64,000 nt of DNA, from assembly GCF_018127925.1 (NCBI RefSeq), contig NZ_CP072348.1:999501-1063500 (forward strand), read 5' to 3'. The DNA comes from Prevotella melaninogenica. GTDB lineage: Bacteria > Bacteroidota > Bacteroidia > Bacteroidales > Bacteroidaceae. The translations under genes and the position numbers were made by a program. Positions 26,451 to 35,343 of the stretch are shown one piece after another. Position 1 is the first letter of the stretch. Every line of letters starts with the position of its first letter. The notes beneath the pieces were generated by a model. That model made no database searches, was not told the DNA's origin, and was given only the letters and a program-made list of their open reading frames with translations.

Positions 26451-28082
26451 TCAGAAGTTATAATTATAAGAGAGTGTTAAGCCCTTTGTTGCTGGGATAT
26501 AACGACATACACCACCCGAACAGTTAAAGCCTGCACGTGTACGACCATAGCCTAATTGCAGTCGATGTGCACCCCCGCTATAGGTTACATAACCTTGGTA
26601 GTAATGCACCCGAGTATCACCAACATTATAGAGGTCGCTCAATGTAAACATCCAATGTGGTGCAAGCGACAGCTCAGCCAGTCCAAACAACCAATCCTTA
26701 TCGCCATCTTTCGATACAAGATACTGTCCTTCTACACGCAACGTTGTGTTAGGCGAAAGCTTCTGTTTGACATCTGCCACAAAGATATGCGAATTGAGCA
26801 TTCCTCCATGCCCCTCGAGTAATGTCTGATTGTAACGTTGATACATATACATCAGATTGAGTTTCGTATCTTTAGCAAGTCGCTTCTCCAACTGTACATC
26901 AATATCTTGATAATAAGTAGCGTCTCCCCATGCCCAGAACGGACTGCCATAACCATCTGTTCCGATGTCACCTGCACCATTCTTACGCACGGAATGAACA
27001 TGTGAGAAGTTCACCTTTGCTGTCGTTCCATACTTACCACCTAACAAAGAACCTTTTTGAAAGGTATAGGCAGCTGCTACCTGATATGCCCACTCACCCT
27101 CTGGACGTGTGGCATAAGGATAAAGTGCTGCCAAAGTATAGGTATGTTCCATCGTAAATGGGGGCAGATGATTGACAAAAGAAGAGATTCCTTCCATTCC
27201 TCTACGGCTACGGAAACCCATATTCGTACTGCGTTTTGCCTGCAGAAGCAGACTCATTCCGCGCTTTGAATAGGAACCCGAAAGCATTGCAACGTAACCA
27301 TTACGATAGATATAACCATTATCATGAGAAGGATCTTGCGATTTCATTGCCATCTCTGCCAATACATTAAAAGCGCGATGCTGCACACGCAAACGCATAT
27401 CAAAGGCATTGACATTAAGCGGAAGGTGCAAACGATGGGTTGGATCAACCATTATCACCTCGTCTCTCTCATGTTTATTAAGATAGGAAGCACCTAAGGT
27501 TATATACGTACTATGCTGTTGAAGAGTTTTAAACAACTCGTCAATATTCCATTCAACATCAGCACCAGTCATCCAACTCTTGTTGTGATTCCAATATCGA
27601 CGTTGACGACCAGTCAATACCTTCACTGCAACACCAGCCCAAGGGCGATAGTTCAATTGCGCACCTTGCAGAGAATTGTCAATTCCCAAGCTACGTTCTT
27701 CGTACGAACGGAGGATGAAACCTGAGCCAAACTGCTCATAGAAACTACCCAAGGTAAGCTCCGCATTCTTGTAACGACCTTTCAAGTAAGCATAAGGGAC
27801 ACCCCAACCCTTAAAGTCATTCTCATATCCCGGAAGCGGATGCTTCAAATACTCCAGTCTTGCACCAGCCTCAACATAACGGCTCGATAGCTTTAAGTCG
27901 AGATAAGTGTTCGTCAAGAAACGACCATCTGTAGCCTCAGCACCTATCGTACTGTCCTTTTGAGCCAACAGCATATCGCTCTGAAGACTTCCAGAAAGGC
28001 GTAATTTATCGGACTCCTCTTGTGCACAAAGAGATATACTACTCATACCAATAAGCAGTCCTATCATCATCAATTTCTTCAT
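26451..28082 (-). CDS. DUF6029-type outer-membrane beta-barrel protein
   Basis: 543 residues with signal peptide ending SLCAQ. Throughout it has alternating amphipathic strands typical of a barrel (LRLSGSLQSDMLL, AELTLGSFYEQFGSGFILRSYEERS, WMFTLSDLYNVGDTRVHYYQGY) and it ends with the aromatic TLSYNYNF. A pair of Cys near the end (FNCSGGVCRYIP) may form a disulfide, fitting the thiol-redox neighbours. I assign DUF6029 from memory of its motifs. It lies between tlpA-like (gap of 4 bases) and Omp28 genes; the set likely forms one outer-membrane system. Confidence 0.75.
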   Translation of the reverse strand: MKKLMMIGLLIGMSSISLCAQEESDKLRLSGSLQSDMLLAQKDSTIGAEATDGRFLTNTYLDLKLSSRYVEAGARLEYLKHPLPGYENDFKGWGVPYAYLKGRYKNAELTLGSFYEQFGSGFILRSYEERSLGIDNSLQGAQLNYRPWAGVAVKVLTGRQRRYWNHNKSWMTGADVEWNIDELFKTLQQHSTYITLGASYLNKHERDEVIMVDPTHRLHLPLNVNAFDMRLRVQHRAFNVLAEMAMKSQDPSHDNGYIYRNGYVAMLSGSYSKRGMSLLLQAKRSTNMGFRSRRGMEGISSFVNHLPPFTMEHTYTLAALYPYATRPEGEWAYQVAAAYTFQKGSLLGGKYGTTAKVNFSHVHSVRKNGAGDIGTDGYGSPFWAWGDATYYQDIDVQLEKRLAKDTKLNLMYMYQRYNQTLLEGHGGMLNSHIFVADVKQKLSPNTTLRVEGQYLVSKDGDKDWLFGLAELSLAPHWMFTLSDLYNVGDTRVHYYQGYVTYSGGAHRLQLGYGRTRAGFNCSGGVCRYIPATKGLTLSYNYNF

Positions 28083-28086
28083 AGAA

Positions 28087-28578
28087 TTACTTACCTGCCG
28101 CTTCTTTCACCTTTTTATATAGCTCTACTTCAGCACCATCAGTATAGCCGTTGTGCTTATAAACAATCTTACCCTGTCCGTCAAGCAACACGGTATAAGG
28201 AACAGACTGAATACCTAACGAGCGACGAAACTCACCATTAGGGTCGAGCAAAACATCATAACGCCAGCCATTCTGGTCGACCATTGGCTTCACCTTATTA
28301 ACATTCTGTGCCTGATCAATAGACACAGCTACGAGTCGGACACCCGTTTCTTGCTGCCAATCGTCGTAAACTTCATCAATACTTGTGAGTTCACGATTGC
28401 AGGGCTTACACCAAGTAGCAAAGAAAGCTATAATAAGGGGCTTGCTATTATTAGAAATAGTGTCGGTTTGTACGGTTTTCCCTTCTATGTCTTTGAGCAT
28501 TACTTTAGGCAGACGGTCTTGTGCAGCCGCTGCAAAGCTAATCAACAACAAACTAAGGGACAAAAATAGTTTATTCAT
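28087..28578 (-). CDS. TlpA-like thioredoxin-fold protein
   Basis: 163 residues with signal peptide (ends FAAAAQ). Active site FFATWCKPCNREL at residues ~52-64, then VRLVAVSIDQAQNVNKV, GWRYDVLLDPNGE and VPYTVLLDGQGKIVYKHNGY with the cis-Pro after SV. Such proteins are periplasmic thiol-disulfide oxidoreductases. First gene of the 28578-to-23595 cluster; a minus-strand -7 box TATTTTTG lies at 28602-28609. It probably reduces or oxidises the CxxC proteins encoded downstream. Confidence 0.93.
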   Translation of the reverse strand: MNKLFLSLSLLLISFAAAAQDRLPKVMLKDIEGKTVQTDTISNNSKPLIIAFFATWCKPCNRELTSIDEVYDDWQQETGVRLVAVSIDQAQNVNKVKPMVDQNGWRYDVLLDPNGEFRRSLGIQSVPYTVLLDGQGKIVYKHNGYTDGAEVELYKKVKEAAGK

Positions 28579-28779
28579 CTCTTTTAATTATATTGCAGCC
28601 ACAAAAATACGAAAAAAAAACGATACTACAAAGCACGAACAGCCAAAGAAAAGCAATATTATACACCTTGATCAATTCTATACACAAAACTAATTCAAGA
28701 GAGAGCACTTCTCCTTCTTAGTAATAAAAGACTGAGAAAGTTCTTCCTTTTATGTTTTTATAAAGAAAAAAGCCCTTAT

Positions 28780-28980
28780 TACCCAACAAATGGATACTTT
28801 TATACCCAGCTGCTGGGTAGCATCGTACCCAGCGGTTGGGTAGCATCATACCCAGCGGTTGGGTAGCATCATACCCAGCGGTTGGGTAGCATCATACCCA
28901 GCAGTTGGGTATGGGAGAACTTACTCGCTAGGTACGGTACGACTCAGCAGCTGGGTATAAAAGTATTCATTCCTTGGGTA
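28780..28980. repeat. Palindromic tandem array (TACCCAGC-GCTGGGTA family) framed by 39-base inverted repeats, locus C
   Basis: Five 17-base palindromes of the form TACCCAGCnGnTGGGTA spaced by GCATCA or GCATCG (period 23) occupy 28802-28911. The whole is framed by inverted arms: 28780-28818 and the reverse complement of 28942-28980 agree in about 35 of 39 bases, sharing ATACTTTTATACCCAGCTGC. No gene in the 542-base gap. Confidence 0.85.
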
Positions 28981-29120
28981 CAAAACAAGCGATTGAAACT
29001 AACAAAAAAAGACTACTTGCTTGCAACCTTAAAGTTGCTGACAAGTAATCTTAAATTTATACGTAGCTCTTTCTATTGATAGACTACATTATGGCATTTC
29101 TCCTATCAAAGCCATTATAT

Positions 29121-29993
29121 TTACTTAGTACTATGCTTTTTCTTAGAGCCTTTCAGCCACATATAGACCAACAGAAGGATGAAAACACCCAAGATACAAA
29201 GTAGCTGTACTGCATACTCTTGTGGGTGTCCCCAGAACTCTTTGAAGAAATTGATACGTCCAAGAATCTCCACTGGAGTCCAGAAAACAATCACCGTTGC
29301 GATTGACATACGAATATTAGCACCCCATGAAGCGATATAAAGCTGCTTCTTAAACATATAAAGCGCGCCGATGAAACAGCCAATACCCACTAAGAAAGTT
29401 ACTGGATGATGGTCGCCAAGGAAGTTCTTATCATAACAGAACATCAGCAAGAGATAAAAAGCCCAAAGAATCATATTTACCTCCATAAAGGTGACAATAG
29501 ATGTGTGGCGTGTCATTGGTTGGAAAGCAATCTCTTTCTTACGCTTTCCGAAAAGGCGTTTCTGAATCCAATTAATAAAGTTACAACCATTACGTGTGCT
29601 GAAGATATACATTGTCATCATCATCATCCAGAAACCGAAAGTAGCTGGGAGAATCAGATATTCAGGCTTGGTCACAATCTCTCCGTTTTCAATCTCTGGT
29701 TGTACACCAAAGCGGTGAGCGTAATATAGGAAGAGAAACTCCACCCAGCCGGTCCAGAAAAGCAAACCACCAATAAGTCCCCAAAGTGTCTGACGAGTAT
29801 CACCTTTGACAAACACACCGACAATTACCATTACTAATCCCAAAAATCCCATAGCAAAGCCAGCATAATTCACAGCTTCTGCAGTCATGGTCTTTTCCAT
29901 CATAATCATAAGTGCATGACTCAAAGGCATCGTGAACAATACAAAAATAAACGAGGCGAGTGCTCGCCATAAATAAATTTTACTTTTTCCCAT
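29121..29993 (-). CDS. Polytopic membrane protein of the haem-uptake locus
   Basis: 290 residues with about eight hydrophobic segments (for example ALASFIFVLFTMPLSHALMI, GFAMGFLGLVMVIVGVFV, FTFLVGIGCFIGALYMF-like, LLCILGVFILLLVYMWL) and a basic C-terminus. His residues occur near membrane borders (MPLSHAL, LYYAHRFG, GDHHPV), which could bind haem or metal, but this is only suggestive. It follows the HmuR-like receptor by 22 bases and is the last gene of the operon, so a transport or sensing role in haem uptake is the simplest guess. No family recognised. Confidence 0.65.
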   Translation of the reverse strand: MGKSKIYLWRALASFIFVLFTMPLSHALMIMMEKTMTAEAVNYAGFAMGFLGLVMVIVGVFVKGDTRQTLWGLIGGLLFWTGWVEFLFLYYAHRFGVQPEIENGEIVTKPEYLILPATFGFWMMMMTMYIFSTRNGCNFINWIQKRLFGKRKKEIAFQPMTRHTSIVTFMEVNMILWAFYLLLMFCYDKNFLGDHHPVTFLVGIGCFIGALYMFKKQLYIASWGANIRMSIATVIVFWTPVEILGRINFFKEFWGHPQEYAVQLLCILGVFILLLVYMWLKGSKKKHSTK

Positions 29994-30015
29994 AAATTAA
30001 AAAGGTATTAAGAGT

Positions 30016-31986
30016 TTAAAATAGTTTATCAACATCAACAGACATTCCTATCATAAGATTTGTTCCATCAGTCAATGGACAATTCAAATAATAATATTCT
30101 GGTTTATAATTAAAGATGTTATCAAGAATTACACTTACCTTCACACTCTTACTGATACGCTGCACCAAAGAGAGTTTGAAGAGAGCATAGGCTGGATAAT
30201 GAATAGTTTTTATACCCTTAGAGATGTCATAATAATCAACAAACTCCTCATTATCAACAGCGGAAAGGAAACGACCATCAAGTCCGATGTTCGTACCATA
30301 ATTCTTCGTCCACTGATGGTCCCAATCTATATGACCTGTCATAGAGTGTTTGCGGGCAGGTATATACTGATTGTTTACAGCCTTATCATTCTTATCCTTT
30401 GGCAAACGTTCGTGGGTATAAGCATAGCTATAACGAGCCGTGATACCATTTGTCCAACGTGCCTGTGCCGTAGCTTCTCCACCACTAACAATGTAATGAT
30501 TTAGGTTGATATAAGGAAGATGTGGTACAACATCCGATGGATTCTTGTAATAAGGTGCACCAGTAGCAATCTTATTTTCTATTCGATTGCAATAAGCACT
30601 TACCGTAAAGTTATAGTGCCCCTTTGTATAATCAACCGAAGCATTGAAGTTCTGACTTACCTCTGGCTTCAAAGATGCGTTACCTTCAACAATCCATATT
30701 CCCGACATATCAAAGTTATAGTACTTCTCTTTCAACGTAGGTGCACGGAAACCCATACCATAACTGAGACGAACGTTTAAGTTATGTATAGGCTGATAAC
30801 GTGCGCTCACCTTCGGAGTTAGGCGTGAGATATGCCCATCAGAGAAGTAGTCGTAACGCAAAGCACCCACAACTTCCCACTTCGGATTGATATTCCAGTC
30901 GTATTGTGCAAAGGCATCAAAAGAATCTTGCTTACGAATTCGACCCTCTAAGTTGGTATTGAAGAGATAATCATGCATATAATCTGCACCCACAGAGAGG
31001 ACGTTTTCCCCTTCAAAAGTGTGATTATACAGCATACGAAGACTATTCTGAACATTTGAATAATCGCGGATGTCAAGACGAGTAATGCGCTGATAGTCTG
31101 ACTTATCATACTGATCAAAAGCATAAGAGACGTCCACACTATTGTAGAGGTCTGGTGTCCATGTTCCACGAAGACCACCCGAAAAGTCACGATAGCGTTC
31201 TGGCACTTCTGATGTACGTACTAACTGGCGATAGAAATAACCTGCACGTCCTGTCAAACGAAGCTTATCATTCAACAGATAAGTAAGCTGTTCCTTAAAG
31301 TTCCAAACAGCATCACCATAGATAGTTGAAACTACACGTGTGATTGGATTAGGTCCATTGTTTACATTGAAGTTGTCAGAACTATTCCTATTGACCGTAA
31401 GCAAGTTATTCCACTTCCCCCTTGCGTACTGCCACGCCATCCCATAACGCTGTTCATTGTGGCGACCAAAGCGCATATTCAAGTTAAGTGCGCATGGATT
31501 TGGCTTTTTCTTGGTGATGATATTGATAACTCCACCAGCAGCATTAGAGCCATAAAGAGCTGAAGCAGCACCTTTCACAATCTCGATATGGTCAACATTA
31601 TCCATACCAATACGAGTGAAGTCGACATCGTCCATCGTCTCACCAGCAAGTCGTTCACCATCCACAAGAATCAACATACTCTGTCCACCAAAGCCAGAGA
31701 AGTTCATGTGCACTTGCTGATTCATAGCGTAAGAGAACTCAACACCTGGTATTACCTGTTGCAAAACATCACGCAGATTGGTGGCATCTGTCTTCATAAT
31801 ATCATCAGATGTGATGAGTTCCGTCAACACAGGGGTATTGGCAAGTAGCTTCGGTGTACGTGTTCCCGTCACTACTACCTGCTCTAATTCTAAGCATTTA
31901 TAAATGGAATCAGGCAATTCATCTGCCCACATCGTTGCAGGAAGCAGACAGGCAAGAACTGAAAGTATAATGGTTTTTTGTTTCAT
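30016..31986 (-). CDS. hmuR: HmuR-like TonB-dependent haem receptor
   Basis: 656 residues from the ATG at 31986 (a TTG two codons upstream is unlikely). Signal peptide to ATMWAD, TonB-box-like LEQVVVTGTRTPKLL, plug motifs SMLILVDGERLAGE and IVKGAASALYGSNAAGGV. The haem-receptor region is present as GFRAPTLKEKYYNF followed by GNASLKPE, equivalent to the FRAP/NPNL block of haem receptors. It ends with a barrel strand. The gene lies right after a HmuY-like gene, as in the Porphyromonas hmu locus, which supports haem as ligand. Confidence 0.88.
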   Translation of the reverse strand: MKQKTIILSVLACLLPATMWADELPDSIYKCLELEQVVVTGTRTPKLLANTPVLTELITSDDIMKTDATNLRDVLQQVIPGVEFSYAMNQQVHMNFSGFGGQSMLILVDGERLAGETMDDVDFTRIGMDNVDHIEIVKGAASALYGSNAAGGVINIITKKKPNPCALNLNMRFGRHNEQRYGMAWQYARGKWNNLLTVNRNSSDNFNVNNGPNPITRVVSTIYGDAVWNFKEQLTYLLNDKLRLTGRAGYFYRQLVRTSEVPERYRDFSGGLRGTWTPDLYNSVDVSYAFDQYDKSDYQRITRLDIRDYSNVQNSLRMLYNHTFEGENVLSVGADYMHDYLFNTNLEGRIRKQDSFDAFAQYDWNINPKWEVVGALRYDYFSDGHISRLTPKVSARYQPIHNLNVRLSYGMGFRAPTLKEKYYNFDMSGIWIVEGNASLKPEVSQNFNASVDYTKGHYNFTVSAYCNRIENKIATGAPYYKNPSDVVPHLPYINLNHYIVSGGEATAQARWTNGITARYSYAYTHERLPKDKNDKAVNNQYIPARKHSMTGHIDWDHQWTKNYGTNIGLDGRFLSAVDNEEFVDYYDISKGIKTIHYPAYALFKLSLVQRISKSVKVSVILDNIFNYKPEYYYLNCPLTDGTNLMIGMSVDVDKLF

Positions 31987-32060
31987 AACCAATCAAAAGA
32001 TCTCATAACCTTATCCCTATTCTCTGAAAGAGCCGTTTGTGGGATGGTTTTCTGTTGTAG

Positions 32061-32855
32061 TTAATATGGATATTTATAATTGATTCTTAACCAACATTTG
32101 ATACCATCGGTACCAATATAGTTCTCCAACTGCAGAGCAGCATACTTCCCATTCTTCAGACGAAGGATAAAGACATGACTATTCATGGTAAAAGATGGTG
32201 GCATTGGGGGTATTTCGATTTTCAACCAAGACGATAGTACCTTATTGATACGTATTCCTTGACAGCCAATCAGACTCATAAGCATCTGTGACTGGTCCTC
32301 CCAAACCTCGTTTTCTGTCCATTCATCTTCTTGGAATGTTGCTCCTAAGAAATAGGAACTATTCTTTGGAAGCTCATTCAAAGAGGTGTATTTCGTTTCA
32401 AGTACGGCACCACCGTTCGTCCTTACATTGTTACGATGAAAGGCAATGCTCCACGACTGTGGTTCAGGCTGCGCATCAGTAGCAGTAAAGCCACGCTTTT
32501 CATTTACCGAGATACCTTTTCCGAAGACATCAAACCAGTAAGTGTACATACCCGTTTTCCCATCACCACTACCCGATGTCAGACTCGTTGGGATGGCATA
32601 ATGCGTGAAGTTCGTCTGTGCCTTAAGCAATCCTGCTGTGTCTTTACGCTCGATATACATCTGTAAAGAGTCAAAGTCAACATAATACCAGTCCCTCCAA
32701 CTGGAGGCATTAACAAGCAGTTGACCCTCCGTTGTCACACTTGGAGTAGCTGGAGCCTCATCATATATATCGTCAAAAATGCCGTTGCAGGCTGTCACCA
32801 TCATCATAATGGCACAGCCTGCAAGGATAGAAATAGGGCGAAATACTCTGTGCAT
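32061..32855 (-). CDS. hmuY: HmuY-like haem-binding lipoprotein
   Basis: 264 residues; lipobox VTAC after MHRVFRPISILAG. HmuY-family landmarks: NASSWRDWYYVDFDSLQ, GMYTYWFDVFGKGIS, and SWSIAFHRNNVRTNGG. HmuY is a surface haemophore that takes haem from host proteins and hands it to HmuR. The two His that bind haem in Porphyromonas cannot be placed with confidence here; the His in NFTHYAIP and Met-rich stretches are candidates. It is the third gene of the operon, 14 bases after the calycin-like gene. Confidence 0.85.
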   Translation of the reverse strand: MHRVFRPISILAGCAIMMMVTACNGIFDDIYDEAPATPSVTTEGQLLVNASSWRDWYYVDFDSLQMYIERKDTAGLLKAQTNFTHYAIPTSLTSGSGDGKTGMYTYWFDVFGKGISVNEKRGFTATDAQPEPQSWSIAFHRNNVRTNGGAVLETKYTSLNELPKNSSYFLGATFQEDEWTENEVWEDQSQMLMSLIGCQGIRINKVLSSWLKIEIPPMPPSFTMNSHVFILRLKNGKYAALQLENYIGTDGIKCWLRINYKYPY

Positions 32856-32869
32856 TAGCGTATAACGTT

Positions 32870-33811
32870 TTACTTAGCCTTTTTACCAGTATATGTTGCT
32901 GAGATTGAGAGTGGCATATGTGTAAGCCTATAGCTATTTGTAATTGTCAAAGTCCCATTCTCATCAAGTTTAACAATAATCTTACTTGGTGACTCGAAAG
33001 CATAGTCTTTATTAAGACTCATCAGACCTCCTTCAGACTTAAGATGTACCTTAAGACCATCACTGCTATAATCACGAATAAAGCTGTGAGTTGCTTCATC
33101 GTAAGAAAGATTCTTTACGGTATATGAATCTATCGTTAAGTTACCCACCATCATAATTCCTGCATAACTCTCTGTAGGTGTTGTTACATTGATGGTACCA
33201 TCCTCGTTAGCAGTAATCTTATAAGATACGTTACTTGCATCATAAGGTCCATAGGCTGGTCCTACCAACAAAGAGGTCGTACCAGTATAACTTCCTGCCA
33301 CCTTAGACGCTGCTGAAGCCTCAACATAATGCCAAGTAATATCAGTACCACCCATGAGTGATGGGATTGTTATCTTAATTTCTCTCATCGAACCACTCAT
33401 CGTAGCATCATATTCCTTCGCTGCGCCACCACCATTTGGGTTCGCAATCTTCATTTTACCAGTACCATTAATGGCGTGATTAGCCATGGTTATCACGAAA
33501 GAACCAGTACCCCACTGAGTATCGGAGAACTCTGCAAGGAACTTACCACCGTCCTGCAACACCTTAATCTTAGCACCTGTGTCAAAACGAACATTGTCGA
33601 GTACTCTGTTCTTTACAGTCAAATAGCCTGCATACTCGTGTATCAACTTTGGTTGTGAAGGGGTTTCACTTGGCAAGAACTCAATCTTTGAAATATCTGA
33701 TGCGTTATAAGTTACAACGCTACCATCAGTTTTTGTTACCTTTAATGACTGCGCCTGTACTGCGAGTGCACTCAAGAAAGATACGATTACTAAAGTAAAG
33801 ATCTTTTTCAT
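32870..33811 (-). CDS. Secreted calycin-like beta-barrel protein
   Basis: 313 residues, signal peptide ending AVQAQ. After an ~30-residue linker (KVTKTDGSVVTYNASDISKI) there are two lipocalin-like repeats with 'ITANEDGTINVT' and 'KLDENGTLTITNSY' strands, as in calycin-like proteins of Bacteroidota. Calycins bind small hydrophobic ligands; in a haem locus a porphyrin is plausible but not shown. The start overlaps the stop of the upstream gene (ATGA), and HmuY follows by 14 bases. Confidence 0.75.
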   Translation of the reverse strand: MKKIFTLVIVSFLSALAVQAQSLKVTKTDGSVVTYNASDISKIEFLPSETPSQPKLIHEYAGYLTVKNRVLDNVRFDTGAKIKVLQDGGKFLAEFSDTQWGTGSFVITMANHAINGTGKMKIANPNGGGAAKEYDATMSGSMREIKITIPSLMGGTDITWHYVEASAASKVAGSYTGTTSLLVGPAYGPYDASNVSYKITANEDGTINVTTPTESYAGIMMVGNLTIDSYTVKNLSYDEATHSFIRDYSSDGLKVHLKSEGGLMSLNKDYAFESPSKIIVKLDENGTLTITNSYRLTHMPLSISATYTGKKAK

Positions 33812-34287
33812 TTACGTATAAATTTAAATGTCTTAGATAATGATTTAACTACAAAAACGCCTGTTTGTCCGTCAAGAGGAATCTCAACAGAACCACTCTG
33901 GCTTACGGTTGCACGACCTACCAACTGTCCGTTGATTGTGTAAACAGCTACTTGACTACCTGCTTTCAGCCCTTCTCCCTTCAAGGAGTTACCAAAGGAA
34001 AAGACAGCATTGTTGCTTTCTACATCCAGCGTTCCAATACCTGTTGGTTGATTAGCAAAGGCAAAAGCACGGAAATCTGTCAGAGGATACTCTATTGTTT
34101 GGCTTCCAGCAGTTAAAACCATGGCAGTGGAAGTGAAGGTAACAGTAGGTTTCTCAGACAGAGCAAAGTAAGTGTCTTTGCCATCTTTGTCACTTACTTT
34201 CACATAGTCAGCTGCAGAAGCAGAGAGTGTGCTCATGGAAGCTAACAGTGTAACAGCAAGTGTAAAAAATAATTTTTTAATTCTCAT
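33808..34287 (-). CDS. Secreted hypothetical protein with sorting-type C-terminus, first gene of the haem locus
   Basis: 159 residues with a signal peptide (ends SASAAD). The N-terminal part repeats the short motif YVKVSDKDGKDTYFALSEKPTVTF that also opens the calycin-like neighbour (KVTKTDGSVV...DISKIEF), so the two share an exported presequence-like module. The end (VAVYTINGQLVGRATV, TGVFVVKSLSKTFKFIRK) looks like a type A sorting domain. The minus-strand promoter -7 box TAACTTTG is at 34325-34332, 37 bases ahead. Confidence 0.7.
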   Translation of the reverse strand: MRIKKLFFTLAVTLLASMSTLSASAADYVKVSDKDGKDTYFALSEKPTVTFTSTAMVLTAGSQTIEYPLTDFRAFAFANQPTGIGTLDVESNNAVFSFGNSLKGEGLKAGSQVAVYTINGQLVGRATVSQSGSVEIPLDGQTGVFVVKSLSKTFKFIRK

Positions 34288-34324
34288 GTTACTGATTCAG
34301 TTTATATTAAATTCTAATCGAGTG

Positions 34325-34332
34325 CAAAGTTA
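34325..34332 (-). promoter_or_regulatory. -7 element TAACTTTG of the haem-uptake operon
   Basis: Perfect match to TAnnTTTG on the minus strand. No clear iron-regulator box was found by eye. Confidence 0.6.
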
Positions 34333-34636
34333 TAAGAATCAACATTACAATACAATACCTAATAATAATGATTTTAAACCAAAAGACAGCCAAAAACACT
34401 AACTTACACCTATAAGAGGAATTCAAAGCTACAATATATAAATCTACAACTTCCTGCCCTATCAATTAACACAAACAGGCGATTCAGGCTGATTTTATCG
34501 TCTTTACACTGAATTAACACCATAGATAAAGTTCTAAAAGTAAACTTTAACGAATTGCAAGTCCCTCTACTACGAGCTCACAATACATTTTACTCACTAC
34601 CTATTTATAACGAATAGAACTTCTGATAACCATATT

Positions 34637-35175
34637 AGGTTCTTCCGTTGAATGCTATAGATTGCAAATAACATAATGACTTATTCCCTTACATGGTATG
34701 ACTATACCAAAGCAGATAGTCTTACAAAGGGGGATAAACTAAAAGATAAAATGCAAATAGAAAACCTGTCTATCCGTCTTCTACAAACAATTCATTCTCA
34801 TATCACCTGTGTTTGTAAACTATTTTCACGTAGCTCAAAACCAACACATGCTCTTTTAGCTTCTAAAAGACGCCTAATTGGCTTGCAAAAGGTGCCCTTT
34901 AAGACCCTTACTAACGCCCTTCTGAAGTCCAATTAAGCACCTTTTCTTTTGCCTCTTTATAACTAATTGATTCCCTGTTAGTTGCAAACTTGCTTTTTAT
35001 ATGTGTTTTTATCCTTATTTATAGATGCCTTATCTAAATTTATGTAATAATTTTTCAAGCCTTTATCTACGCTTTTTGATGTTTTTAAATAAAAAGATTT
35101 CCTGTGTTGGAGGAGGATAATAGAATAGACTGTTGAGGCTAATAGCAATAGTTTTGTTTAATAAGTGACTTCGGT
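34637..35175 (+). repeat. Dispersed repeat, copy 4
   Basis: Near full-length copy. The left edge has GGTTCTTCCGTTGAA, then ACATGGTATG and GGGGGATAAACTA (shared with copy 2), and ATGCAAATAGA and CTACAAACAA (shared with copy 1). The core hairpin follows at 34851-34945, then TTTATAACTAATTGATT, GTTGCAAACTTGC and ATGTGTTTTTATCC. The right edge reads GGTTCTACCATTATT, a decayed form of the terminal motif. It fills the gap between the haem locus promoter and the DUF58 gene end. Confidence 0.85.
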
Positions 35176-35251
35176 TCTACCATTATTATCTATCATAACA
35201 AACCTAATGTCAAACGTAAACTCCACCTCATCTATTCATAACAACAATAAA

Positions 35252-35282
35252 GGCTGAAATCCACAATCGGATCTCAGCCCAT
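35252..35282 (-). terminator. Terminator of the MoxR/DUF58 operon
   Basis: Minus strand GGGCTGAGATCC...GGATTTCAGCC followed by TTTATTGTTG. Confidence 0.7.
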
Positions 35283-35343
35283 TAGTTTTAGGTGTTGGAA
35301 GAGCGAAACCTTACGTTCTCCGTTAGAAAATGAGTAAGACTTA

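Noticed and set aside
28780-28980. Possible CRISPR array
   Set aside because: Spacers are 6 bases and nearly identical, repeats are palindromic and 17 bases, and there are no cas genes.
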